From positions 4,515,507 to 4,579,506 of the forward strand of contig NC_030850.1 in assembly GCF_000208745.1 (NCBI RefSeq): 64,000 nucleotides of DNA, written 5' to 3'. The position numbers were made by a program, and so were the translations under genes. Origin of the DNA: Theobroma cacao. Taxonomy: Eukaryota; Streptophyta; Magnoliopsida; Malvales; Malvaceae. The notes under the pieces are model-generated. The model searched no databases. It was not told where the DNA came from and was given only the letters and a program-made list of their open reading frames with translations. Positions 12,542 to 24,112 of this stretch are shown here, one piece after another; position 1 is the first letter of the stretch; every line of letters begins with the position of its first letter.

Positions 12542-15500
12542 TTAGTAAGTCTGGTGAGGCCATAAGAAGAACTCAGCTGGCTGCTGCATTACATTCAATT
12601 GGGTTGCCATTGCTGAGGAAGAGCCAGGTGGATCAGAAATGCCTATGTTGGCAGCCTGAAGCTGGTGGTAGAGATTCTGCTGATAAAATGCTGCCGCCGC
12701 TGCAGTGTCAAAAGGGATTCCGCAGGGAATAGCAGAAATTGGCTGCATGGGAGCAAAACTTATATTGTTGCTGTTGGAGCTGCACTGGGGTTGTTGCTCA
12801 TGGTTTACTATTGGTTTTTGCTCCGATTCAAGTGAAAGCTTTAGGCGCTTGGCTGCCCCACCAATGGGAAGAGAACTCTTGGCAATGGCTTCAACATCAT
12901 ACCGGTTCATCTCAAAGTTGGTAACTGCATTCACACCCCTAAACTTTATGGCCGCAATATCATAGGCCTCAGCTGCCTCCTCTTCGGTAGCTGTCACCAT
13001 ACACAAGATGATTATTCACAGTTGCCAACAAGAATCTTATCTACTATTCTACTTTGTACAATACAATAACTTAATTCTACAATCAAAAGTTGTCAAGTGG
13101 GTGAGCCTGTTCATCAGCATTCCTGCAGCCCTTACCAAAAGTTCCTAGGTATAAGTCCTTATTTCCAGCAACGCGGCCTATCCTTGCTTGCCATCGCCCC
13201 TGTTGATGATGCCTGCAAAATTATGGTAATAAACTCAAGCTTCGGTCATTCGCCAGATAATTATGTCACATAAATAAACACATCATAAAGATTTATTTCG
13301 GATAGTGAATAATTCAAACTCTAAAACAAAATGTTCTAACCTTGTGACACCTCTGTAAATTGATGCTCCCCTTGAAAATCCGCTACTCTTCCTATCAAAT
13401 ATCAATTTGACAGAACGAAACATTAACCTACTGCAGCTGAAATAAAAAATACAGGAAGCCCAATTTATTATGGTCACAAAGTATTACCTCCGTAAGGATG
13501 CAATAAACTCTTGCTTGGTCACATGTTTCATCTCCTCTAACTCTTTCGTATAATTTGAAATCTAAAGCAAGCAAAACATGGATCAGTTAACAAGTTCATG
13601 CTCTAGCAAGGGCGCGTAAAATGTCATGCAGGAACAAGAGGACCAGTATATTGATTAGTTTAAAATACAAGAACTGTGCATATATAATACCGGGAAGTTG
13701 GTGGTTGCCGTGGGACCCCAGTACTTTAGAGCTGCCAAATCGTAAGCCCTAGCTGCTTTTTCTTCCTTATCATAGCCACCTGGCAAATCACAAGACATAT
13801 TTTTAGTCTATAAATTTATTTGGCAAATACGAAATCGCAAAATTAAACTTCTTAATAAAACTACAAAATAATATATTGCAGGAGTTTCTTACCCAAGTAT
13901 ACTGTAGAAACACAATTTGAACATTGAATGGCAGCGAGACATCAACGAACGATCCCACATTGCGTGCAAAAAGTAAAGCAAGGATGTCAGTATCATATCA
14001 GGTAAATGTGCTGGTCAAAATTTTCCACTAGGAATCATTTCTATAAGCAATATAACGCCAAAAATAACACGAAGAACCATGTGCTTTTAGTTGGTATGGT
14101 GAGGTGGTTAAAGGAATAGAATTCTTTTGGTATTGAAACCAATAAAAACGTGATGATAAAACTTTAAAAATTCTTCAATCTTGCACAGTAAAATTGCCTT
14201 GCCCTTTAATTGAGCTAATCAATCTAAAAAAAACCCACATTGTACATTGACTATTAGGGGGAAACTCTAAGCAAATATCACCTACTTTATAAAATAATAC
14301 TGCTTTACAAGTGTTTTTAATTTAATTGAAATTTTAAAGTACAGATTACGCTTGCTGGAGTGCTAGCTTTGAGTGTGAATCAGAACAAAGCCCACATTAC
14401 CAGACTTCACGAGCAACACTATCAACAAGTTTAGGCAATAATCTTTCAAAACAAAATTTGCAGGCAATAATAGTGGGCGGGCACACATACTTTTTATCTT
14501 TAAATTTAAAAAAAAAATTCAAATGGGTGCTTTGGTCAAACCTAGACCCTCTCTCTCAGACTCTGCGGTGGGCTGTCTGTTTGGCTTGATAGCAAAAGCA
14601 AAAGCAAAAGCCAACTCAGTAGATATCAGACTGTTTCAGAGTTCAGACTTTCATTCAAGTGTAAATAATGTCTGAGACAGTGGTGGGTGTGGGTCGTGTC
14701 AAACAAACCCCCTTAGCAGAGTGAAACAGGCCCCAGGTGTCTGAGTGTGAGAGAGAGAGAGAAGAGAAAGAAAAACAATGAACAAAATGGCGGCACATCT
14801 GATCAAATCAATCAGATTTAAAAAAAAAAAAACCAATGGGATAAAAAGAAAGAAAGAGTTTTGCAGCAAAAGGATGTACCATTTGTACATATATATAACA
14901 TCAGTGTTTCAATCATCATAAAAGACTGATGACAAATGCCCCCTCCCCCCTATTCCCACTGAACCCCTTATTAATGCACCTTTGAATGCATGCAAGCTTC
15001 TTTTCAGTGTCACAGTGTATCTATCTTTCTATCTTCCCTTCCTCTACATATTTGCATTTCTGAATATATTTTTTTGCCTTAGTTTAGAATAATTTGAGAA
15101 AGAGAAAGAGAAAGAGAAAGAGAAAAAAATAGAGGACCTTGACGCCCTTTTCTGGCTTGACCCTCTCTCCTACAGCTGTTATCCCATAGATGCGCTTCAT
15201 ATCTACCCGTCCATCTGTGTCTGCATTGGCCAAGCCAAGTAGCCAACAAAAAAATGAGTCATAACCAATAAGCATAAAATAAAAAACCTCCATATTTCAA
15301 GTTTACAGATATTGCTTTAATTAACTAAGTAACCAATAAAAATCAATAAAGCTAGAAAAATGAAAGGAAAATGAAGATGGATTGATGGGATGTTAACCTG
15401 GTGACACCTCTGTAAATTGAAGTTCGCTGACCGAAAGTATCAGCGATCTTCTTTGAGCAATCTGAGTCAACCGAAACAATGGCCTTATTATTATTATCAT

Positions 15501-16479
15501 TAGTATTGTTATTATTATTATTTTCGCAACTTTGATTAACCCCGAGTGACAAAGCACCGGCAGTCGGACAGTTGGTGAAACCCAACTCGGTACCAGTCGA
15601 CTCAATGGAGTGACCAGGAAACTCAACAGCTGTCAACTGAGTCCGACCCATTGAGGCCGAGTCATCAACTTCGGATCCCGAGTTCGTCGAAAACGCTTGA
15701 AACCCAGTAATTGCCTTGAGATCTTGGTGCTCATTGAAGTAAGCAGAACCGCTGTGATCATAGATTTGGGTCAAAGATGAGTCTTGGGTTTCGGTTTGGC
15801 TATCTGAATATCGAACAATCGATGAGGAATCTCCAAGGAAGTCTTCAAGCTTCGGTGCTTGTTGGTGGAAGCTTGTGAGAATGGGAGATTCATCAGTCAT
15901 GGCTGGAGGATGAGCTTCTTTGCATTGGTTCTCCTCTCCTTCCGTAAAGAACACTTGATGTTTTGGATTTGTCCAGCCTTCAAAATAATAAAAAAGTACA
16001 TGCACATAAACGAGTCGATTCAGTATTTCTTTCTTTCTTCCAATCCATGAGTTTTTTCTTAGCTATCAAACTTAAACAGAAAAAAAAATGGGGTTATTTT
16101 TGTATATATCACTACAGTGAGCTTTTCAAGTCGGTTTAATTCAGTAACCAGCTGGAAAATTAGCTCAAACTTTAAACTACACCATATTTTGTAAAATTAT
16201 TTCATTTTAACCGCCTACAAAGAAAGATGGGACTTAAAAAATCGTTGGGTTCTCCCATATTTTCTTGGCAACAGAAGTTTATGAAAAGAAGAAAAAACAA
16301 AGAGAACAGAAAGAAGAAAAAGGTTTACCATTAGCATAGAAGTTATCGATCAAGTAATGAGGAGAGGACACAGCAGCCGCAGAGGATCCTTCATATGACA
16401 CAAACTGAGGCTCAGATGATGACCTCAACATCTCCATCGGAGATAGTGAAAATGAGAGCCAGTTACTCGCTGGAGCCAT
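12542..16479 (-). CDS. AIL6: AINTEGUMENTA-like AP2 transcription factor (AIL6/AIL7, PLETHORA type), 520 aa
   Basis: Nine exons, read from high to low coordinate: 16329-16479, 15398-15977, 15138-15220, 13893-13901, 13691-13779, 13488-13561, 13341-13391, 13136-13212, 12542-12990. The protein begins [20 protein letters not shown] and ends [12 protein letters not shown], both hallmarks of the AIL6/PLT3 group. It has two AP2 domains (about 236-302 and 338-396; [20 protein letters not shown], then [20 protein letters not shown]) joined by a short conserved linker. Family members are nuclear DNA-binding factors that maintain meristems and organ growth, partly downstream of auxin. The acidic, Ser-rich N-terminus includes [20 protein letters not shown], and a short Asn run is encoded at about 15486-15528. 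I see no miR172 target site, as expected for the ANT/AIL branch. AIL6 and AIL7 cannot be separated safely by eye. Confidence 0.95.
13893..13901 (-). other. AIL6: 9-nt microexon of the AIL gene
   Basis: On the minus strand, CTACAG is followed by TATACTTGG and then GTAAG. Exon 3 ends in CAA-G and the next large exon begins GT-GGC, so the microexon supplies Val-Tyr-Leu plus the first base of Gly inside the first AP2 domain (RQ-VYLG-GYDKEE). Without it the frame is kept but the beta-sheet loses three residues. A 9-nt VYL microexon is a known trait of AP2/ANT genes. Confidence 0.92.
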
Positions 16480-16913
16480 TTAATATTCTTATGTATATAT
16501 ACTATAACTCTATAACCTTCAATAACTTTTTCCTTTCTCTAAAAATGACACTAAAACCCAAAACTATTTCTTCAGGAAACAAACAAAAATTAGCTCAGAA
16601 ACTTTTTAACCTCAAACCATACCAAAAAAAATAAAATAAAACCGATGATATTTTTACCTTAACCGTTACTTAAAACTGCTCCATTGAGAAAAACAACTAC
16701 GATAATCACGAAGCTTAGAAAGAAGAACAATTTTTTAAAAAACTTAAAAGAGCTTAAATGCACGCAAACTCATCTGGGGTTTCTTTGAAGAAGCTAAGTT
16801 TTCGAATTTAAGAAAGAAAAAGCAAAAAGAGAAAACTGCTTGTTTTGTTTTGCTAAGCGAGAGAGGAAAGGAAAAGAGAAAGCGTTGGTATTGGGGTTTT
16901 AAAGGGAGAGAAA

Positions 16914-16932
16914 GAAGAGAGAGAGAGAGAAA
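16914..16932 (-). promoter_or_regulatory. (GA/CT)n tract in the AIL leader
   Basis: A pure GA run on the plus strand reads as (CT)n in the AIL transcript direction. GA repeats are binding sites of BPC/BBR proteins, which recruit Polycomb complexes in plants, and AIL genes are known Polycomb targets. The repeat is seen; the regulatory role is inferred. Confidence 0.35.
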
Positions 16933-17180
16933 GAGCGCTTTGAGCGGTTTCAGCTGCCAACCGGCGTAAAACCAGAGAGGCCACTTTCAAAGAGAGAGAA
17001 AGTTTTGTTTGAGAGTAAAAAAAAAAATTAAAGAGTTGAAAATAATAAGAAAATGGGGAAGAGGGGGCTGTGGAGGGTGACTTTTAGCTCTGCGCGGTGA
17101 AGAAAGACTGTCTGAAACAACGTCGCGAAAGATCCGGGCTGGTGGAAATTGAAGAGAATTTGCTAGGGTTCTTTTCGTTT

Positions 17181-17188
17181 TTTATATA
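17181..17188 (-). promoter_or_regulatory. Probable TATA box of the AIL gene
   Basis: TATATAAA on the minus strand lies about 700 nt upstream of the AIL start codon. It would place transcription start near 17150 and give a long leader of about 670 nt. Inferred from motif and distance only. Confidence 0.4.
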
Positions 17189-20100
17189 CATTATAATCTT
17201 TGCTATAACTTTTGTTTTAACAGTTTTACTCAAATGACCTTTGTTTATTTTTCTTCTCGATTTTACACACTTGTCCTACATGCAGCTTTCCAACCTTTTA
17301 CTACCATTGGCTGTTTCGAAGTGGTCGGTTATGAATTGGATCCGGACAACCCGGTTTTTTGTTTCTCTCCGGATTCCTATCCATGTCACAAGCCCGGGTT
17401 TTGGATAACTTTCTTATATTATAACAAGTTTAAAATAAATAGTTTTAGTATATCTCACCCGGTAATTTTCTTTTGTCAAATTTACAATTAGTGTCTATAT
17501 CCTATTAAAATAATAAATTTAGTTTTTATATAATAATTTATAAAAATTAAGTTTCTAAATTTTTTAAAATTAATAATCTTAATCCAATATGTTGAAAATT
17601 TTCTATTATCTATAATAATATGATATTTGTATGGATTGATATGACATTAAATTTGATGACATGATAATGATAATGTAATATTTCATGAATGATATAATAA
17701 TAGTATTGATATAACGTGATTAGGCATTAATATAAACTTTATAACTGTAGACATGAAATTATTTAATATGGGCTAATGATTTTAAATAGGATTGAAAAAA
17801 AGAGAGATAAAAATATTAATAGCTTTCAATGATTTAGGGAAAGAATGCTTTGAGATACAAAAGAATTGAATTTTGGTGCTTTATAATTTAAAAATGTGAA
17901 AAATTTGTTGTGAAATAGATAAAAAAAAAAGTCACATTATCATATTTATTGCAACATCAATAAAAAAATTTCATATTAGTATAAATAATAAAAAAATTAA
18001 TATCGTTAATAATTGAATTGATATTGTCAATTTTAAACAATGTAGAGCTCAATTTTTACAAATTATTGTAGAAGAACAAAATCTACCACTTTGATAGAGT
18101 ATAATAACTAATTTCATAATTTAACCTTTCTTGTTTTGGTCGATTCGATTGATAAGGTGATATTTTGATATTCAAATTTATTATTTTTAAAATATTATTA
18201 ATGATTTTTATAAACATTAATATTGGATACGATAATAGTATATTTTGTTTTAGTTTAAAAATAACATATTCTATATGGTGCCTTGATCTAGTTAGACAAA
18301 ATTCCAAAATTATCTAAAATTATAGGAAGTAAAATGCACCTAATAGATAATGAATCTCAATTATGGCTTCTATGATTGGAGAAAATTGATTGAATGGTAA
18401 TAATCACATCATACCTAAAACAAACAAGCAAACTCAAATTCTCTTCTAATCTAATATCAAATATAAGAAAATGTGACTAATTACAAAAAATAAACCCAAT
18501 GCTTGTAATACCTAAATGAACAAAAAAAAAACCACAATTTATTTAAATATAAATTTTCAAACTATTGTTTAGTTGTAATTTGTAAAATACCAAAAAATAA
18601 AAACAAGTAGTGTTGTTTAATATAGAAGTTGTACTATCTGCGTTTTGATATGGCTGAAACGAAGTTGCATTTATTATTGGATCGGAAATATACCATATAG
18701 TACTCCTGGTGAAGTTGCATTAAATAAGTGTTGCCTGTTTGAATCTGTACCTGCAGTCTGAAATGTGAACAACTGAGTTCAATGCACTTTCACTATTTAT
18801 CAGGTGATTTGTTTCTATTAGATGGAGGGAAAAAGAAAAAGAAAAGCAGTTTGTGTTTGCAAAAGTGAATTATAAAATTGTTATTTAACGTCAATATATA
18901 TATATATATATAAATTTTATTTAAATTATATAATATAATAATTAAAATGATTAATTAAGTTTGAGAATTTTGACCTTAGGTTTTACTTTGAGAGGGAAAT
19001 ACAAATATGATATCAGTAACTTGATTCCTAACCAATTGTCTAACAGTTGGAACCCTTTGTATATATTTTTAGTTTGAAAAGAAGAAGCAGCAATTTGCAG
19101 AATTGCGACGACCCATGCTGCGGAGAAATTTGTTTATGTAATTGATCTAAAGCTTTTTGTCCACTCGGAAGCTTTTGATTGGAAAAGTTGTCTCTCGTGC
19201 CTCAGCGCGCCCAAAACTATGACCTTTGGCAAACTTTTTTACGTCCCCAATTGGCAAAGTAAACAAGAATATTAATGAAATACCCAGCAAGACGAAAAAG
19301 AAAAAAAGATTGAATATGTACAAAGAGAAAGAGAAAGAAGGGATCAAAGACAAAGTTAAACAGGGTTCATATAAAAAAAGCCGAAAAAAGAAAAGGAAAA
19401 GTAAATGGGAGGGAATAGAGACAGAAAACACACTAGAGTTACCTGAGATTCGGTCAAAGGAATAGTATAGGTAGGTAAAAAACAAATGTTTTCCCGGGGT
19501 TTTTTGGGTTTGGAGGAAACCAATGAAGTGCGAGACCCGAAAGCGAGAAAACCGGGAAACAATGAGCCCCGATCACCAGGGCTTCTGCTCAAGCTTTCTT
19601 TCCTTCCTTCCCTCACAGTGAAATCGAAGCAAATCCGGCAATTAAGGCAAGCGATTTTTGGCAGGAAATGCGTATAAAGATGAACCCCCATAACCCCAAG
19701 TTTTAATTATGTATTTTCGTGTCCCTGCAGGGAATAACCCTCGTCCATACTACTGCTTGTAGACCGGCAAAAATACTGCCTAAACTTGTAAATGGCTAGA
19801 CTGTAATACCACTGATGCTTAAGTCTTCTCAGGCATTAAGTATTTTATCTTCATTTTTTTATACTATAAAATTGATGTATAGGAATGAGTAGCACTTCCC
19901 TTTTGACACTCGCAAGTATATGTTACCCTTGCTACTTGCACTTTGATCACATTGATGTGTAACATTTACATCATCCTCACATGGAGAATTGTATGAAAAG
20001 GAGAAAAATAAAACTTCTCCTCATAATATATATATATAGAGAGAGAGAGAGAGATGCGTTCTAGTTGAGTTGGTTTGAGTTGAATTGAAATTCTCAACTT

Positions 20101-21232
20101 CAAGTTTATCTTTTGGTACATACGAAAGAAATTCAAAAGCCAAGAAAATTTAAAGTTAATTTAAATCTTAATTTTCTCAAGGAAGGGCAACAATATAATC
20201 ACTAAATCGAGCCTTTCAAATGTTTGAATATATTGTATCATTAATTTATAAGTTTTATATCACAATTTTACATTTTCAAGTAAAAAAAATACATATTAAA
20301 AATATATATTTTATTTATAAATTTAAAATATATATATTTTAATACAAGATCCATAATATTGACATTATGTGACAAATATTATGTTCATAATTAATCAAAA
20401 AATTTGATCCACCTCTTGAGTTGAATCATAAAAGTTGTACTCTTTCACTAATTTATTCATGCTTGATTTTAAAAATCACAACAGAAATATTTTCCTTGCA
20501 CCCCATTCTACAATTCCTTTTTTTTTTTTAACCAAGTTATCTAACAAACTTGAATGTGGATTGCAACTACAATAATTGGTTTCCTTTGTAATTTCCTTCC
20601 TTTGTCAATCTGACAGGGTGTGGATAATTAATGTTGGGACTCTGAAACGATCTGAATCTCAATTGAAATTTTGGACTGATCATTCATTCGCAACAGTGAA
20701 ACGAATATGCAGAGCAGATTGGAAGGGAAAGAAAGATGACTACATACTATTATTTTATTATACTTGTAGAGACACGTAGGGCAGAAGCATTTGCTGAAAA
20801 CTTCGGTGGCCAGCAGGCCGTAGCAGCAGCAGCTACGCTACGCAAGCCAGCCGAAGTAGGTTCGTCTCCACGCCTTTTTTTTTCTCTTGTTTGGTTTTGG
20901 CCATGGGCCCCAGCTGATTTTGCATGGGACGTGGCCTCCTGTTGCACTTCTTTGATAGGGACACTTGGTTGTTTATGGATATCCTCTCTTTCTCTTCCTT
21001 TGATAATTTCTTCTACTTTTATTTACTCCTTTTAATCCAAATTTAAGTATATATCACAAAACATGAAAATTTTAATCCATTATTTGCATAGAAGAACAAG
21101 TTTAACCTAACCAATAAATTTTATGTAAAAATTTTATTTTTTTCATCTAAATAATTAATTAAAAGATATAGTTTGTGTAAATTAAACATCCAATTGAACA
21201 TAAAATAATTAAACAATAAAATAAAAGATCTT

Positions 21233-21287
21233 GTTGACATGATAAGTAATTTTTTCTTTCTTTTTTTTTGGTTGACATGATAAGTAA
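21233..21287. mobile_element. Minimal T-rich insertion with 17-bp direct repeats
   Basis: The 17-mer GTTGACATGATAAGTAA occurs at 21233-21249 and again, identically, at 21271-21287. Between them is only a 21-nt T-rich stretch (C-A9-G-A3-G-A6 on the minus strand). This is what an extremely 5'-truncated, poly(A)-tailed retroposon with a target-site duplication would leave. Confidence 0.55.
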
Positions 21288-22016
21288 AGTTACACATAAT
21301 GGTTCAAAATGATCACAAACGTAATACCAAATAAACTAAGATTTACACTCAAATATCCCAATTACCGTAAGCTTACTTTCAATTGTAAAGGTTACCCGAC
21401 TTTATAATTGTAACCATAATTGCAATATTAAATTAGGTGTGACTTACTTCCCCTATTGCAACCGATGTTGTAAATCTCTAGACTTTGAAATGGGTATATT
21501 CTTTTCTTTTAACCTGGCAATAACTTGACAAAAAAGATAAACCAAGACCATATTGAATATGATGAGAGAGTACCAGAAAGCATATGTAGGTGAAAAGATG
21601 AATTATTTTCAATAGGGAGACAACAGGAAAAGAGAAGTATGATTGAGTCACATCACATCCTTTTATCATGATCAGAATTTTATTATTTAAAAAAAAAACA
21701 ATTAGTTTCATCGTCGGATTGATCTAATCATCAAACCATCCAATTGTTTTCGAATGGCTTTAGGCTTTGGGATCAAAATCTTATCTTTGGATTGCACCAA
21801 GTTGCATCTTTTGCTGACTTTTGCTCATGCATCCTTTAACGGCATGTGACATCAGACGTGGTAATGGCTAAACCCATACAAATGGAATGTATAAATACAT
21901 ATTTTAATATCAATTTTAATTATTTCTCTCCCTCGTATAAAAACATAGATTTTTATCTAAATAAACGTTAAAAAAATCCTCCTGTATATCGTCCACTTCA
22001 GCCATCAATTATTAGA

Positions 22017-23156
22017 CACGTGGCATATACGTGGCAATCAATGATGCCTTTTTTTGGATAGTAACATGCTTCCATGATCTCCATCTTGGCATGACTCGAT
22101 ATGATTATTATCATCTTCTCCACACGTGCATGTGCATTTATATTGCTATAATAATAGTTACACAAGTTACAAGTTATGTATATTCCCATTATTAATCATA
22201 AATCATGTCTATGATTATTTACAACTGTTATCTAAAAATAATTAAATAATTATTATATATGCTATATCACAACACTCTTCAAACTATTTTCATGTATACA
22301 TATAAAATGATTAGAGGTATATTCCAGTATCCAGTGTAACTTGTTTACACTCATTATTAGTAATTGGGATAAAACAATTTTAAAAGAAATGGATGAAATA
22401 CGAGTGAATAAAAGAGGAATCAAACCTAATGTAATGTAATGAATCACTAAAAATGAAAAATAATATATATATATATTTATTCATATTTAGGTCTTAAATA
22501 TTGATCTAGATGAATTCATAACATAAGTCATATAAAATTGAACACTAAAATAAAAATATCTCTTGATTGATACACTATTAAATATAATATGTAAATTTCT
22601 TTCAATACACATAATATTTTGAGCTACATAATTTCTATCCAAAATTTATTGATATACTTAAATTTTTAATCATTCAAGCGTCTTTAAAAATAATAAGATA
22701 AATTAATCAATGCATTTAAATTATAAATACATAAAAAAATGCATAGATGACATAGAGTTATGCGTATAGTATGAGTATCACAGCCATCTAATTTAAATTA
22801 GCCATGCATAATGCATGTGATTATCATTTGTGATGGTACGAGCTATTATATGTAAGATGGTCCTACAATATCATATGTAGTAGTACTTAGAAAAACTCAA
22901 ATGATGATGATGAAGGGCTTAGATTCCATGGAAGGGATCCTAATCATCGTTCTTATCTTGGCTTCTTCTTTGGGAGGGTTTTTTTTTCCTATATTTTTTT
23001 CCCATGTTTCTAACCATGATATCGATACTAACTAAATCTTTATTCTATAAGGTCCAAAGACTGGTGTAATCACTACTTTTGACCTTTGACTGAAAAGCAC
23101 GTGCGCAGCATCTTTTAATTCAAATATTTTTGTCGATGATTTCGGCGTCGCACGTG
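22017..23156. promoter_or_regulatory. Distal cluster of G-box/ABRE and RY motifs
   Basis: CACGTGGC at 22017-22024 and TACGTGGC at 22028-22035 form a closely spaced pair. Further CACGTG cores lie at 22123-22128, 23098-23103 and 23151-23156, and RY-like CATGCA/TGCATG at 22803-22808 and 22812-22817. The nearest protein starts are 4-6 kb away (AIL to the left, PUB to the right). G-boxes bind bZIP/bHLH factors and RY motifs bind B3 factors. The motifs are seen; an enhancer role is speculative. Confidence 0.3.
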
Positions 23157-24039
23157 CATTCTCTGTGCCGACAATATTATCATAATCATGTCTTCAATGT
23201 TTTAACCTTGCTTTTTTTTTGTAAAATCCTATTAATAAATGTTCAAAATTTTTAATGGTAAGAAGAAGACAATCGAGCTGTAACTAAGCTGTAACGGTGG
23301 ATCTACTTGAATTCACATTCCTTTTTTTTTTTCACTTTCCTTGTTAAGTATCCAAAGCAAGTTGGAACCATTTCACACAGCACATACGTTGATCTCAAGT
23401 TTTCATTGAATTTTAAATAAAAGTTTTTTTTACCATTGACCCTGCCTGTTGCATTGTATCAGGAATGTGTACCCTGTACATCAAACAGTTTGCATCTTAA
23501 GTTTGATTTTAATATTGATTATTATGCTGGGGTTAGACTTAGCTTTGTTGAATAGTTACACTAGTTTGATTTCAGATTTGAACGTTGAAACTTATAATAC
23601 TTCTTTTAGGAGAATTGCATTAAATTTAAAACCAAATTTAGACTAAATTTAAATGTATCTAAATATTTAGTTTAATGGTTGATGCATAATTTATTTACAA
23701 ACTCTTTTTTTTTTTAATTTCCAAAAGAATAAATAAAAATCTAGACTCCAACTTGAAATCCTCTCCAACTATTTGTTCTCTTTCCTCTTTTTCTTTCCAG
23801 AAATCCTCTCTTAACTATGGAAGACGGGAAAAAAAGAATGTAGCCATTTCCTGAACAGGGCCAGTTCATCTTAGAAACCTAACAAGGCTGAAATTGAATT
23901 GGTCGCTCAATATTAGCTTTAATTGCAATGCATCTTTCCAAAAGGTTGGCCCAGCTCTAAAATACTCATTCAAACGAGTTCGTTGGGCTTGCGTGAGAGT
24001 TCCCAAATTTAGGAACTATTGCAAAATGGTATGTGACTG

Positions 24040-24112
24040 TGGAGGTGCGGGGAATCGAACCCCGTGCCTCTCGCATGCGAAGCGAGCGCTCTACCATATG
24101 AGCTACACCCCC
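24040..24112 (-). tRNA. tRNA-Ala (anticodon CGC)
   Basis: The minus strand gives a complete cloverleaf with acceptor GGGGGTG pairing with CACCTCC and discriminator A (24040). The stem contains the G3-U70 wobble pair that defines alanine tRNAs. The anticodon stem CTCGC/GCGAG encloses the loop TTCGCAT, anticodon CGC (reads GCG). The T arm contains GGTTCGATTCC. There is no intron. Confidence 0.95.

Larger units (their letters stand above)
16480..24039. other. AIL upstream region and gene-poor interval
   Basis: No protein gene recognised in 7.6 kb. The first about 700 nt are the probable leader and core promoter of the AIL gene, with a (GA)n tract at 16914-16932. AT-rich sequence follows at about 17.4-19.0 kb. 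A less AT-rich block at 19.15-19.69 kb has unremarkable overlapping ORFs on both strands and, on the minus strand, a leader-like sequence ending CTCAG before GTAACT; it could be a non-coding transcript. Simple repeats include (TA)n at about 18894-18912 and (GA)n at about 20040-20055. G-box motifs cluster at 22.0-23.2 kb. Confidence 0.4.

Noticed and set aside
19147..19691. Minus-strand ORFs of 111-112 codons in the AIL-PUB interval
   Set aside because: They are low-complexity Phe/Leu/Ser-rich frames overlapping each other and plus-strand Lys/Glu-rich frames. I noted a leader-like sequence but not a protein gene.
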